From Nicotiana tabacum (lineage: Eukaryota > Streptophyta > Magnoliopsida > Solanales > Solanaceae), in the NCBI RefSeq assembly GCF_000715075.1, contig NC_134096.1, positions 37,769,804-37,833,803 of the forward strand: DNA of 64,000 bases, read 5' to 3'. The stretch's first letter is position 1. Each line of letters starts with the position of its first letter. Shown here in pieces: positions 35,061-45,137 of the stretch. The notes beneath the pieces are model-generated. The model saw only the letters and a list, made by a program, of their open reading frames with translations, was not told where the DNA came from and did not search any database. The translations under genes were made by a program, and so were the position numbers.

Positions 35061-37783
35061 TGTCACGACCCAATTTATCCCTCTGTGAGTTGTCGTGACG
35101 ACACCTAGTCTCTACGACTAGGTAAGCCTAACACTTTGTAGAGATGAGATAAAAACTTTAACATAAACAACTAACAGTAACAAATATCTAATAAGCAATT
35201 GAATGCCACTCGGCATATACAATTATCACCTTTGAAATATACCAAACAATTCCCAAAACTCGGAAACCTGCAAGTCACAAGCTACTAAGAAGTCTTAACT
35301 GTTCTATACATCATTTCTACAGAAAGAGGAAAAATGAACATAGGGGGATAGAGGGGGAGTCCGAGGATCTGCGGGCGCGAGCAGATGTACCTTGAAGTCT
35401 CCAATAAGCAGCAGCGACTGCAACTAGTGATGAGGCTGGTAAGATGAACCTGGATCTGCACACAAAAAATATGTGTAGGAAAGGGCGTGAGTACACCACA
35501 ACGGTACCTAGTAAGTGACAAGCCTAACCTCGGTCTAGTAGTGACGAGATCAGGTTAGGGCCCTACTGGTATAAATATAATGAAATAACACAGAATGAAA
35601 TATCGCAGTAAACATAAATACAAAAATCTAACAGGAAGAGAATCAATGAAAGACAACAACTCAGAACACAGTGATAACAACAGGGGATCTCCCGAGATAC
35701 CGTCTCGTAGTCCCAAATGTAAATGTGCAGGGGGATCTCCCGAAATACAGTTTCGTAGTCCCAAAAATAAATATGTTGTACAGGGGGATCTCTCGAAATA
35801 CCGTTCCGTAGTCCCAAAGTAAATACGCAGTACAGGGGGATCTCCCGGAATACCGTTCCGTAGTCCCAAAGTAAATATGCAATACATGGAGATCTCCCGG
35901 AATATCGTTCTGTAGTCCCAAAGTAAATATGCAGCGCAACCCACCAAAATAACAGTTACAGCAAGAAATCCTACAGTTTAGACTAAGTTCAAGTCATGGA
36001 AAGCTTGTAATTTCACTAAACGTGCTGCACAGAGTTCAAATAGGCAGTTAAACAAGTAGGCATGGTATTCTAGTCTAAACAGGATATTTACATATGCTAG
36101 TATGTTTCAATTAAGGAGAAAACAAGTTATGACTTAGTGAAAAATGGAGTTTTACAACAAATAGCCTGTGTACATACTCGTCATGTCACGTACACGGTGC
36201 TCACATATCAAACAGTACTAAATCCTAAAGGAATTTCCCCCACACAAGGTTAGGCAAGCCACTTACCTCGAACCAAGCTCAAATCAATCTGTCACAATGC
36301 TCTTTTCACGAATTCCGACTCCGAATGGCTCAAATCTAGCCAAAACCAATTACATAACATAAATATAGCTACAAGAAACTAATCTAGCTAACGAAATCAA
36401 AGCTAAGGCAAGAAATTAGAAAAATGCCCAAAAGAAGTCTCCCCGGGCCCACGTCTCGAAATCGGGTAAACGTTACCAAATATGAACACACATTCACTCA
36501 CGAGATCACTCGTACCAAAATTATCCAAATCCGATGTATAAATCCCACTCAAAACTCAGAAATTCGGTTGGATAACTTTTCCCCCATTCTCCTAACTTTC
36601 TTACTCAAATTCCTTAATTAAATGAAGAAAACAACAAGAGATTAATGAAATATGATCAAAGCAAGTTAGGAATCGTTACCCTAAAGCACTCTCTAAAAAT
36701 CCCTCAAAGAATCGCCAATTTTCGAGCTCCCAAGTCTAAAAATGGAGAAATGAATCAAACCCTCGAATTTTTCCCTTTTTTGCCCAACAAGTTCGCTCAT
36801 GCGACCTATTCATCACACCTGCGGAAATTCCATCGCAGGTGCGGAAATGCTTTAAGGGACCTGGGACCGCTTCTGCGAGAAAGAGGCCACACCTGCGCGT
36901 GCGCACTTGCAAAAATTGGTCCGATTCTGCGGTCTCTTTTCGCACCTGCATTCCAGGGTCGCATCTGCGGGCATCGTCGATGCGGAATATTACCTCGCAC
37001 CTGCGATCCCTGAGCTCCTCCTTCCAAACCACCTCCCCGCCTGATCTTCCGCACGTGCGAGTCCGCACATGCGGTTTCCCAACCGTAGATGCGAAAACAC
37101 CAGCAACCAGTAATCTTCAGCAATTGCATAAGTCCAAATTTCAACTCGTTGAGCATCCGAAACACACCCGAGGCCCCTGGAACCTCAACCAAACATACCA
37201 ACCAATCCTAAAACACCATACAAAGTTAGTCGAGCCTTCAAACCATATCAAACAACGCTAAAATTACGAATCATCATCCGATTCAAACTTAAAGAACTTA
37301 GAATTTTCCAAATTCGATAACCATTGTCGATACCTATCAAACCATGTCCGATTGACCCCAAACTTTGCACACAAGTCATATTCAACCCTACGGACCTATT
37401 CCAACTTCCGGAATTTGAATCAGACCCCGATATCGAAAATTCCACTACTGGTCCAAAACTCCAAAAATTTAACTTTCGCCATTTCAAGCCTAAATGAGTT
37501 ACAGACCTCCAAAACACAATCCGGACACGCACCTAAGCCCAAAATCACCCAACGGAGCTAACGGAATCGACGGAACTCCATTCCGAAGTCGTTTTCACAT
37601 AGTTACAACTATGGTACTAATCCTAAAACTTAAGCTTTTCGTTTAGGGACTAAGTGTCCCAAAACACTCCAAAAACCAAAAGAAAATCTCCCGGCAAGTC
37701 ACAATAGCAGAAATAGATATGGGAAAATCAGTTTATAGGGGATCGGGGCTATAACTCTCAAGACGATCGTCCAGGTCGTCACA
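35061..37783 (-). repeat. Element D 5' LTR (family F, complete)
   Basis: Minus strand TGTGACGACCTGG at 37783 to GGGTCGTGACA at 35061, 2723 bp. Contains a CpG island of CGCACCTGCG-like units (36790-37090), a GGTAACG site at 36674-36680, GGTAAGT at 36261-36267 followed by TTGCCTAACCTTGT, a five-copy tandem repeat (35683-35937) and the stem-loop 35456-35478. Short reading frames inside follow the repeats and are not genes. Confidence 0.9.
35683..35937. repeat. Five-copy tandem repeat, 48-53 bp unit, in family F LTR
   Basis: Copies begin GGGGATCTCCCG or close variants at 35683, 35731, 35784, 35836 and 35888. Each includes an ATACCGTTCCGTAGTCCCAA-like core, then AAATATGCA. Variation is mostly single-base, suggesting recent local amplification. 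Confidence 0.95.
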
Positions 37784-37989
37784 TTATAATTTCTGCCATT
37801 GCCTATGGTGTGCACATGAAAGCTTCTAGGTCCTTTTCTCACTAGCTGTATTATAAAGGATAAGTCTATTTCCATATGACTTGAATGTATTAATGTGTTT
37901 CCTTTTCTTCTACCGTATTTCCAAATAATATTTTCTTTTAAAATGTTATATTTTACATTCTCCGCGCAATGCGCGGGTACGGATACTAG
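37784..37989 (+). mobile_element. Helitron-like 3' terminus, rest not found
   Basis: The hairpin CCGCGC-AAT-GCGCGG (37962-37976) is followed nine bases later by CTAG (37986-37989) and then T. A GC hairpin just before a CTRR end, with insertion before T, is the standard 3' end of plant Helitrons. The left side is cut at 37783 by the LTR of element D. No RepHel sequence is visible, so only a terminal piece is supported. Confidence 0.6.
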
Positions 37990-38939
37990 TATTACCTAAA
38001 ATAATTGCTAACAATCAGGAAAAATATATTTGACACAGCTGGCTATAAAAAAAATAAACAAAATCAACTCTCTTTGCAAATTGGGTAAAAAACAAAAAGT
38101 GTGGCTATATTTAGTTTATTGCTAATATGACTGCTAATCTAGTTAATTCTTCTACAATTTATTATTAATAAAGTGCGGGTTACTAAAAACACCTTTTTCC
38201 ACAAGACAATAATTTTGAAAATGTGCAGGTTGCCTAGACAAACTAGGAAGGCAGGATCCCAAATTGAAAAGAAATTAGAGTAAGATTTGTAGTTGGCGTA
38301 AAAGAAGCATTGACTAGTTATAACTATTACTGCAGTCTGATATACTTTAAGATCCAAGTAAATGGTCCTAATCCATAATCGAGTACAGTTCCCAGTTCAT
38401 CTCTTTCATCTAATATCTCAACTGAAAATGATTTTGAATACACGAGCCCTCAGTTGACATACAGAAGAGTGTGGAACAGGAAGAATCTTCTTGATTAAGT
38501 GGAATAGGCTTATACATATAGATCTTTGCTAGAACAGATCAGAAACTACTCTTGATAATGATGTTTGTGTACTTATTTTGCTCTCATTTAACACAGTCTT
38601 CATCTTTTCTGCTGTCCATTAGCTTTATATGAATTATCTCTAGCATTTGAGTAAATTGAGGTAATTTTCGTACCAGATGCAGATGGACCTAAAATATGAA
38701 GTTGCTATTGAACATGTAATCTCATATGGAACTCTTTTACCCATGAATAAGGCATTAAGAAGCTATGTCAATTACTTCGTGTGATACTAATAGCAGTTGT
38801 CCTTATGAAGATCAACTTTTTACAAAATAGCTACTCTTATTAGAGAATTTGGAGAAATATAAATGTGTGAAACCACAAAGAAGACTTGCTTAAACATAAG
38901 GGAACAACTAAAATTTCTGTAAACTTTCGACCATTTTAT
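37990..38939. other. Unassigned DNA between Helitron end and LTR
   Basis: AT-rich, single-copy in this window, with no recognised TE or gene. One short open stretch after a splice-acceptor-like TTTTCGTACCAG at 38665-38676 is noted but not called. It may be older host intergenic DNA. Confidence 0.4.
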
Positions 38940-40319
38940 TGTAACGATCCGGCCGATTATTTTATGTATTTGAGCTTTGTTCCCCTATTTAATACTTTTC
39001 GTATGTATGTTGTTATTTTGTGACTTGCGGGGATGGTTGGTTTAGTTTTGAGAGTGATTTGGAACACTTAGTGTCATTTTTGGAAGCTTAAGTTGTAAGA
39101 GTTGACCAAGGTCTAACTTTTGTAAGAACAACCTCGGAATGGTATTTTTGATGGTTCCAATAGATTAGTATGGTGATTTTGGACTTAGGCGTATGTTCAG
39201 AATTAGATTTGGAGGTTTCTAGGATGTTTTGGTGCTATTTGCTGAATGTTGGTAATTTGGAGGTTTAGAGAGTTCTTAAGTTTGTCTGAGGGTTGACTTT
39301 GATGATATTACAGTCGGATTGTTGTTCCGGAACTTGGTATAGATTCATCATGTCATTTGGGACTAGTGTGCAAAGTTTAGGTTCTTTCTGGATTGGTTAG
39401 GCTTGAATCAGACGTTCGGTTTGAAATTTGAAGTTTAGGAACTTAAGAAATTGATCTTGATCGTTAGTTTTGATATTATTCGTGGTGTTTCGAGACCTTG
39501 GATAAGTTTGGATTAGGAATTGAAACTTGTTGGCAAGATTGGACAGGGTCCCGCGGGGTTCGGGTGTGTTTCGGGTTGGTTTCTGACCATTTTCCCTTTG
39601 TTTTGGATCACTAGTTTCTGGTGCAAAGGGGCTTCTTTGAGATTGCGGAGGGACGCTCGCGATCCCAGAGTGGAGGATTTGAGAGGCGAAGCTTTACCCT
39701 TCGCGTTCGCGGAGGGCTGGGATCTACTACTTTGCATTTGTGTTCAGGGGACGCCTTCGCGATGCTTATGGTTGGGTAGGAGGTTTGCCTTCGCGATCGC
39801 GGGTGTGGGGCCGCATTGGTAGAGGCTTAGCTAGTGCAGAGTCGCGTTAGCGTGTATTCCTTAGCATTTGTGAAGGGGAGTTTTGCAGCTGGGCATAGTT
39901 GGCCTTCGTGATTGCGATGTGGGTCTCGCGATCCGATGCACCTGGGCAAACTTTTTAAATGGAAATTTTGGGACTTTTACCCACTTTATCATATTTTGAG
40001 TCCTAGAGATCAAGAGTGAGAGATTTTGAAGAGTTATTTCACTATATCATTGGAGGTAAGTAATTTATACTTGGATTTGACTTTATATCATATTTTTTCA
40101 TGAATTTCTACACCTAAAAGCTTGGATTTTAATGTGAAATTTGGGAGTTTATGGCAAAACATTTGGAAAGCGAATAAGTAAGTTTAAAATGCGATTTGAA
40201 GTCGGTTATGGATGAAACTTGCATATTTGGACTCGTGTTGAAATGAGAGTTCGAAATTTGTGAGTTTTGTCGGGTTTTGGAAGGCGAGTGCTGGTTGACT
40301 TTTTGGTTCACTCTATGTA
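38940..40319 (+). repeat. Long LTR (family H), 5' 1.38 kb, cut by element E
   Basis: Starts TGTAACGATCCGGCCG; the early part (GTGACTTGCGGGGATGG, GGAACACTTAGTG) matches other LTR starts here. A CpG island (39640-39930) includes CGCGATCGCG at 39792-39801. GGTAAGT lies at 40055-40061, 1.12 kb from the start. Element E begins at 40320 in the middle of it; the remainder is not found downstream. Confidence 0.8.
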
Positions 40320-42838
40320 TGTAACGACCCGACCGGTCTGTAAGGCCCCATAAATGTTTTCCTAAAAACCCGGTTTCCGTGATGCCAAAGTAGACGTAGA
40401 GGTTATTTTAGTAAAAATTCTACGCGGGGAGCTTGCGAGCCGCAGTTCGGACTTTTTGGATTGAACAGTGCATTGGGCAGTTGAAGGAAAATATTGGGCA
40501 GAAGTACGTATTTTTGCGGCCCATTCTGCGGCCGCAGAACCACTCTGCGGACTGCAGACTGGTCGCAGAGTGGGGCAGATTTCTGGGGCATTTTTTATGC
40601 CCAATTACGTGGCCATTATGCGACCGCATAGCCGTTTCGCGGGTTGCATTCTTGTATCATATCTCGCCTTGGGATTTTTTAGAGGGAGGTTCTGCTGTGT
40701 ACTATGCAACCGAAGAACCGTTCTACGGTGCATTATGCGATCGCAGAACAGGTCTGCAGGCCGCATAGTGACCGCAGACCAGGTCAATTGTTTTCCAGTT
40801 TTGGGCACCCAGTTTTGCGGTCATTTCTCGGACCGCATAACCATTATGCGGTCGCATATGAGACTGTAGAACCCGTTCCAGAGCTTCATTTTTGGGGTTT
40901 TTAAACATGACCCAATTCCGTTAAAACATACCCCATAGACCATTTTGAGCACATTTCTGATATTTTAGAGTGAGAGGGAGAGTTCTTAGTGTGGAGGAGC
41001 AATCTTTAACCATTACCCATCAATTCTTGCTCGATCATTGAGGATTAACAAAGGAAGTCTTCACCCTAAAGGTAAGAACCTATGTCCTAGCTCTCAATTT
41101 CAAAATTTTGTATAAATGGGGTAATTAGAGAGGCAACTATTGGGTGTGGGGGGGGGGGGGATTGTTGTCTTGCATGCATGTATCCTTGAAGTATGTGGGA
41201 AGATTGTGAGCTAAAAATGATTGATAGTAGTGGGTTGAGAAATGATGGAATCTTCCACAAAAGAGCCTTAGAACCTTAATGCACATCTAATGTTTGATAA
41301 AATGCTCAAATGAGCTAAAACCATGATCATCTTCCTAATTTTTAGTTCAACTTGTTATATTTCTAAAATAGATTGAAGTTGCTAAGAATTCCGGACCATT
41401 TTAGAGTTGAGAAGCTCAATTGAGGTATGTTGGCTAAACACCCTCAATTGGAGTTTATGTAATTGGAGTAAGTCCTTGATCATTATTGAATTGGCTTTTC
41501 CTAATGTGGCTGTGTTGAAGGATGTTTGTTCAATGTTTATTCTAAATGCTTCATCATGTCATCTTGCCATTTGAGAATATGTTCAAAAATGTGGAATATG
41601 TGTTAGGAATGTTAAAACTTCATGTCAAGACCGAAATAAAGGCTGCTATGCCAAATTGTGTGAAAGGCCTCTATGTGCCTAAGATTTCCTAAATTGCTTA
41701 TATGTGAATTAATATCTTGAATGGGAAGCCCTATTGATATTGATAATGATAATGATATTTGAACGTGGAAAAGGGAATTAGAACTACGAATATAGCCAAG
41801 TGCCAAGAATGACTTTGTAATTGTTAAGAAGTACGATGTGAGATGATTGACTGAAGAAGGTAATGTCTCAAATGAGATGGCCTAGCCGATCGGGCCGAGA
41901 TCGGACTCCGTATAAGAACATGGTGGTATCGTGGATGCAATTGTGGTAATGTCTCAAATGAGATGGCCTAGCCGATTGGGCCGTGATCGGACGCCATGCC
42001 GCACACATGGTGGTGCTGTGCTGGAAAGTTATAATGAAATTGTGGTAATATCTCAAGTGAGACGACCTAGCCGATCGGGTCGAGATCAGACTCCATGTAA
42101 GAATATGGAGGTATTGTGACTTATGGAATATCGGTACTAAAGATCACCCAACTTAATAATATGGAAATTGACTTGAAAATGTATAGGATCCTTAACTTAT
42201 TATTTTAATATTATTTGAAGCCCTTATTGAATTCTTGATTGTTCCTCTTGTATTATTATTCCTTCTATTGAGTTGGTGTTTAGCTTTACATACTAGTGCT
42301 ATTCGACGGTACTAACGTCCTTTTTGTCGGGGGCGCTGCATCTTTAAATGGATGCAGGCGGTTACATAGCAGATAATGTTGATCATAGATAGTGCAGCAT
42401 CCTCTTCTCAGTGGACTAGTTGATCCCATTTCATTCTGGGGTCATGTATTGTGTACCTTTCGTTTATATTGTGGTCACTTTTGAGGTATAGTCGGGGCCT
42501 AGTTGCCGGCACCATCTTGACTCTCTTTTGTATCTTCGGAGGCTCCGTAGACGCTATGTGGGTTGTACATGTGTACTAGAAAGGTCAAACGGATTACATT
42601 GTATTTTGGATTTTTGTTCCACTAAATCACAAATTGTATGCCTTTTTGAAACTTAACAGGAAGTAGCAAAATGAAATGGTTTGGTAATGTCTATGCATAT
42701 GGTCCTTCTACTGGTTAGCTAATAAAAATATGCCTTCTCTTATAATGGGTGAGTTGGGTAGAAAGTATCTAACATGCTTTCTCGGCCGGGTTCACTCGGT
42801 TGAGCGCCAGTCGCGCCTCCCAAGGTTGGGGCGTGACA
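40320..42838 (+). repeat. Element E 5' LTR (family E)
   Basis: TGTAACGACCCGACCGG at 40320 to GGGGCGTGACA at 42838, 2519 bp. A CpG island of TGCGGCCGCA-like units (40430-40870) includes the 16-bp perfect palindrome 40524-40539. GGTAAGA is at 41071-41077, a three-copy tandem repeat at 41861-42120, and a conserved block plus perfect 7-bp stem-loop at 42306-42357. A second partial copy in reverse is at 30938-31707. Confidence 0.9.
41861..42120. repeat. Three-copy tandem repeat, 86-99 bp unit, in family E LTR
   Basis: Copies start TAATGTCTCAAATGAGATGG or close variants at 41861, 41947 and 42046. Each carries CCTAGCCGATCGGGCCGAGA and ATCGGACTCC-like text and a CATGGTGGT tail. Confidence 0.95.
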
Positions 42839-42842
42839 AACT

Positions 42843-42854
42843 TGGTATCAGAGC
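42843..42854 (+). other. Primer binding site, element E
   Basis: TGGTATCAGAGC, a perfect match to the initiator-Met tRNA 3' complement, four bases after the LTR end. Confidence 0.95.
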
Positions 42855-43058
42855 CTAAGGTTTTAAAGTGTCCTAGAATGTCTCGAAGCCGTGTCTAGTG
42901 GAGTCCTTCTTATTGGTGTGTTGTCGACCACATCTATAAGTTGGAGGCTACTTGGAAATTTAGGAATAATACCCTTCTTTGATATTCTGGATCATGCAAT
43001 GAAACTAATTGTGCAACTGTTCCTCTTCTAACTCATACATTCCCTTACCTTTCAGTAT

Positions 43059-43964
43059 ATGACACTTAAGAAGAGAGCAAGAACTGGCCAAGGAGCCAAT
43101 GCTGCCTTAGGAGTGGCAGTTGACACTTTACTTGGAGAGGCGGGTGAATACCCGAGGGGTAAGGATAATCCCCCGACTGCTACACTACCTAATTTCACTA
43201 CACATGTTCAGGCCACACCAGTTCCTGCACCTACTAAGGGTGCAGCGGTTCCTCCAACCGATATTCCGATTCCACCTCCAGCCCCAGCTTCCGGTTCTGG
43301 TATTTCTGATGGGGATCTTAGGGAAGCTATTCAGATGCTAACACATATAGTGACTTCTCAGGCCCAGAGATCAAATGTTGCAACCAATTCGTCTAGCCAG
43401 CAAAGGGATTCTAGTGGTTCCAAGGTGAACAGGTTTCTTCAGTTGGATCCTCCGGTGTTCACGGGTGCTAATCCCGAGGAGGACCCACAGGACTTCATTG
43501 ATGAGATGCATAAGACTCTCCGGGTTATGCGCGCTACTGAGACAGAGGGAATGGAGTTGGCCGCCTACCACCTGAAAGGGGTGGAATATTCTTGGTTTGA
43601 GTTATGGGAGGACTCTCGGGAGGAGGGGAGCCCTCCAGCGAGATGGAGTGAGTTTGGGGATGCCTTTATAGACCATTTCTTGCCTGCCGAGACTAGGGCA
43701 GCTCGTGCCGCAGAGTTTGATAATCTTAAGCAAGGGAGTAGGAGTGTGTGGGAGTATCATAGGAAGTTCGCGCGCCTATCAAAATATGCTATTCATATGT
43801 TGCCTACTATGGAGGCTAGAGTACGCCGGTTTGTGCAGGGCCTTAGCTCCTTGGTTATCAATGCGGCCATTACAGCTGCCTTAAATTCAGACATGAACTA
43901 TGGAAAGATGGTAGAATTTTCTCAAGCTACAGAGGATCGTAAGTTGAAGAACAGAAGGGAGTGA
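43059..43964 (+). CDS. gag: Element E gag capsid protein, open part
   Basis: 301 codons from MTLKKRARTGQGANAALGVA to an in-frame TGA. Residues 1-100 are Pro/Ala-rich and low in structure. Residues 130-290 are the retrotransposon gag domain: FLQLDPPVFTGANPEEDPQD, then LAAYHLKGVEYSWFELWE, then SVWEYHRKFARLSKYA. The stop at 43962 lies where sister copies continue, so gag-pol would be one polyprotein and this TGA is a mutation. The start follows the LTR by 220 bp. The product would form the particle shell; whether it is expressed is unknown. Confidence 0.85.
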   Translation: MTLKKRARTGQGANAALGVAVDTLLGEAGEYPRGKDNPPTATLPNFTTHVQATPVPAPTKGAAVPPTDIPIPPPAPASGSGISDGDLREAIQMLTHIVTSQAQRSNVATNSSSQQRDSSGSKVNRFLQLDPPVFTGANPEEDPQDFIDEMHKTLRVMRATETEGMELAAYHLKGVEYSWFELWEDSREEGSPPARWSEFGDAFIDHFLPAETRAARAAEFDNLKQGSRSVWEYHRKFARLSKYAIHMLPTMEARVRRFVQGLSSLVINAAITAALNSDMNYGKMVEFSQATEDRKLKNRRE

Positions 43965-45137
43965 GAGGGTACCAGCAAGGCCCGGTCCGCAGGCAACTTT
44001 AAGGAGTCATTTGGTGAGGGAAGATTAGCTTTCAGGGGAGGGTCATCAGGCCCAACCTAGTCTCACACTCAGTCTTCAGCCAGTGCACTGCCAGCGGGGC
44101 ACAGTCAGCATCAAGGGAGTTACTTCAGGCCCAATCAGGGTAGCATGAGACCCCACTATCAGGGCCAATCAGGAGGGAGATTCCCGCAGCAGCGGAGGCC
44201 CCCATGCCCCAGGTATGGGAAGATGCACTCGGAGATCTTCTACATGGACTTACTTATATGTTACGGGTGCGAATTGAGCGGTCATATTCAGAGGGAGTGC
44301 CATTCATGCCACCAGGGTGCGGGCAGGGGCACAGCACAACCATCCAGTTCTACAGCTTCTACATCTTCAGCACCCCCTCCAGCTCGAGTCCCTACGGCAC
44401 TAGAAAGGCGTGGTGCAGCTAGGGGTGGTACACAAAGTTCAGGAGGACCTAGCCGTTTCTATGCTATGAGTGGTCGCCAGAGTGCAGAGGCTTCTCCAGA
44501 TATCGTCATAGGTATATTGACTGTCCAAACTCATGATGTATATGCTCTTATTGATCCCGGTTCCACCTTGTCCTATGTTACCCCTTTTGTTGCTATGGAA
44601 TTTGGGATAGAACCGGAATAACTTCCTGAGCCGTTCTCTGTATCTAATCCGGTTGGTGAGTCTATTGTGGTCGCACAGGTTTATAGGGGTTGTGTTGTCA
44701 TGGTGTGTGGTCGGGACACCGTGGCCGATCTCATTAAATTGGAGATGGTTGATTTTGATGTAATTATGGGAATGGATTGGCTTTATTCATGTTTTGCTAA
44801 ACTCGATTGCCGAACTAGAATTGTGAGGTTTGAATTTCCTAATGAGCCAGTTGTTGAGTGGAAGGGGGATAATGTGGTGCCAAAGGGTAGGTTTATTTCT
44901 TACCTTAAGGGCACGAAGGTTATTAACAAGGGGTGTATCTATCATTTGGTCCGGGTTACGGACACCGATGCTGAGGCGTCTACACTCGAGTTTGTGCCAG
45001 TTGTGAATGAATTTCCAGAGGTCTTTCCTGATGAGCTCCCTGGGATTCCGCCAGACAGGGAGATTGATTTTGGGATTTATGTGATGCCAGGCACGCAGCC
45101 TATATCTATTCTGCCCTACAGAATGGCACCAATATAA
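43965..45137 (+). pseudogene. Element E zinc knuckle and protease region
   Basis: The same frame as gag continues after 43964. The first knuckle is damaged (CPRYGKMH) but the second, CYGCELSGHIQREC (44259-44300), keeps all ligands. The protease follows with DVYALIDPGSTLSYVT (about 44530-44580), the only intact-looking catalytic DPGS among the full protease regions here, and [19 protein letters not shown] downstream. In-frame stops lie near 44058, at 44619-44621 and at 45135-45137. The protease would cut the gag-pol polyprotein. Confidence 0.85.

Larger units (their letters stand above)
31708..37783 (-). mobile_element. Element D: truncated Tekay-type gypsy element
   Basis: Minus strand order: family F 5' LTR (37783-35061), primer site, gag, zinc knuckle, protease start, RT, RNase H, and the first part of integrase, ending at 31708. 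The integrase core, chromodomain and own 3' LTR are absent. An internal deletion removes most of the protease. It inserted at 37784 into a Helitron-like sequence. Confidence 0.85.

Noticed and set aside
35683..35937. Regular repeats with spacers, CRISPR-like at first sight
   Set aside because: The whole 48-53 bp unit is repeated, with no unique spacers, in a plant LTR. It is an ordinary tandem repeat.
36645..37261. Cys/Arg-rich overlapping frames of more than 120 codons on both strands
   Set aside because: Products of the CGCACCTGCG-like island in the family F LTR. Both strands are open because the motif is nearly palindromic.
38677..38780. Exon-like open stretch (QMDLKYEVAIEHVISYGTLL) after a splice-acceptor-like TTTTCGTACCAG
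   Set aside because: Only about 34 codons, no recognised homology, no donor or further exons found. Too weak to call.
40433..40869. Overlapping frames of up to 133 codons on both strands in the family E LTR
   Set aside because: Same cause: the TGCGGCCGCA-type island lacks stops on either strand. Not conserved as protein.
43120..44422. Alternative frames overlapping element E gag and knuckle (such as 43120-43341 and 44204-44422)
   Set aside because: Shadows of the real gag-pol frame, which shows the conserved motifs.
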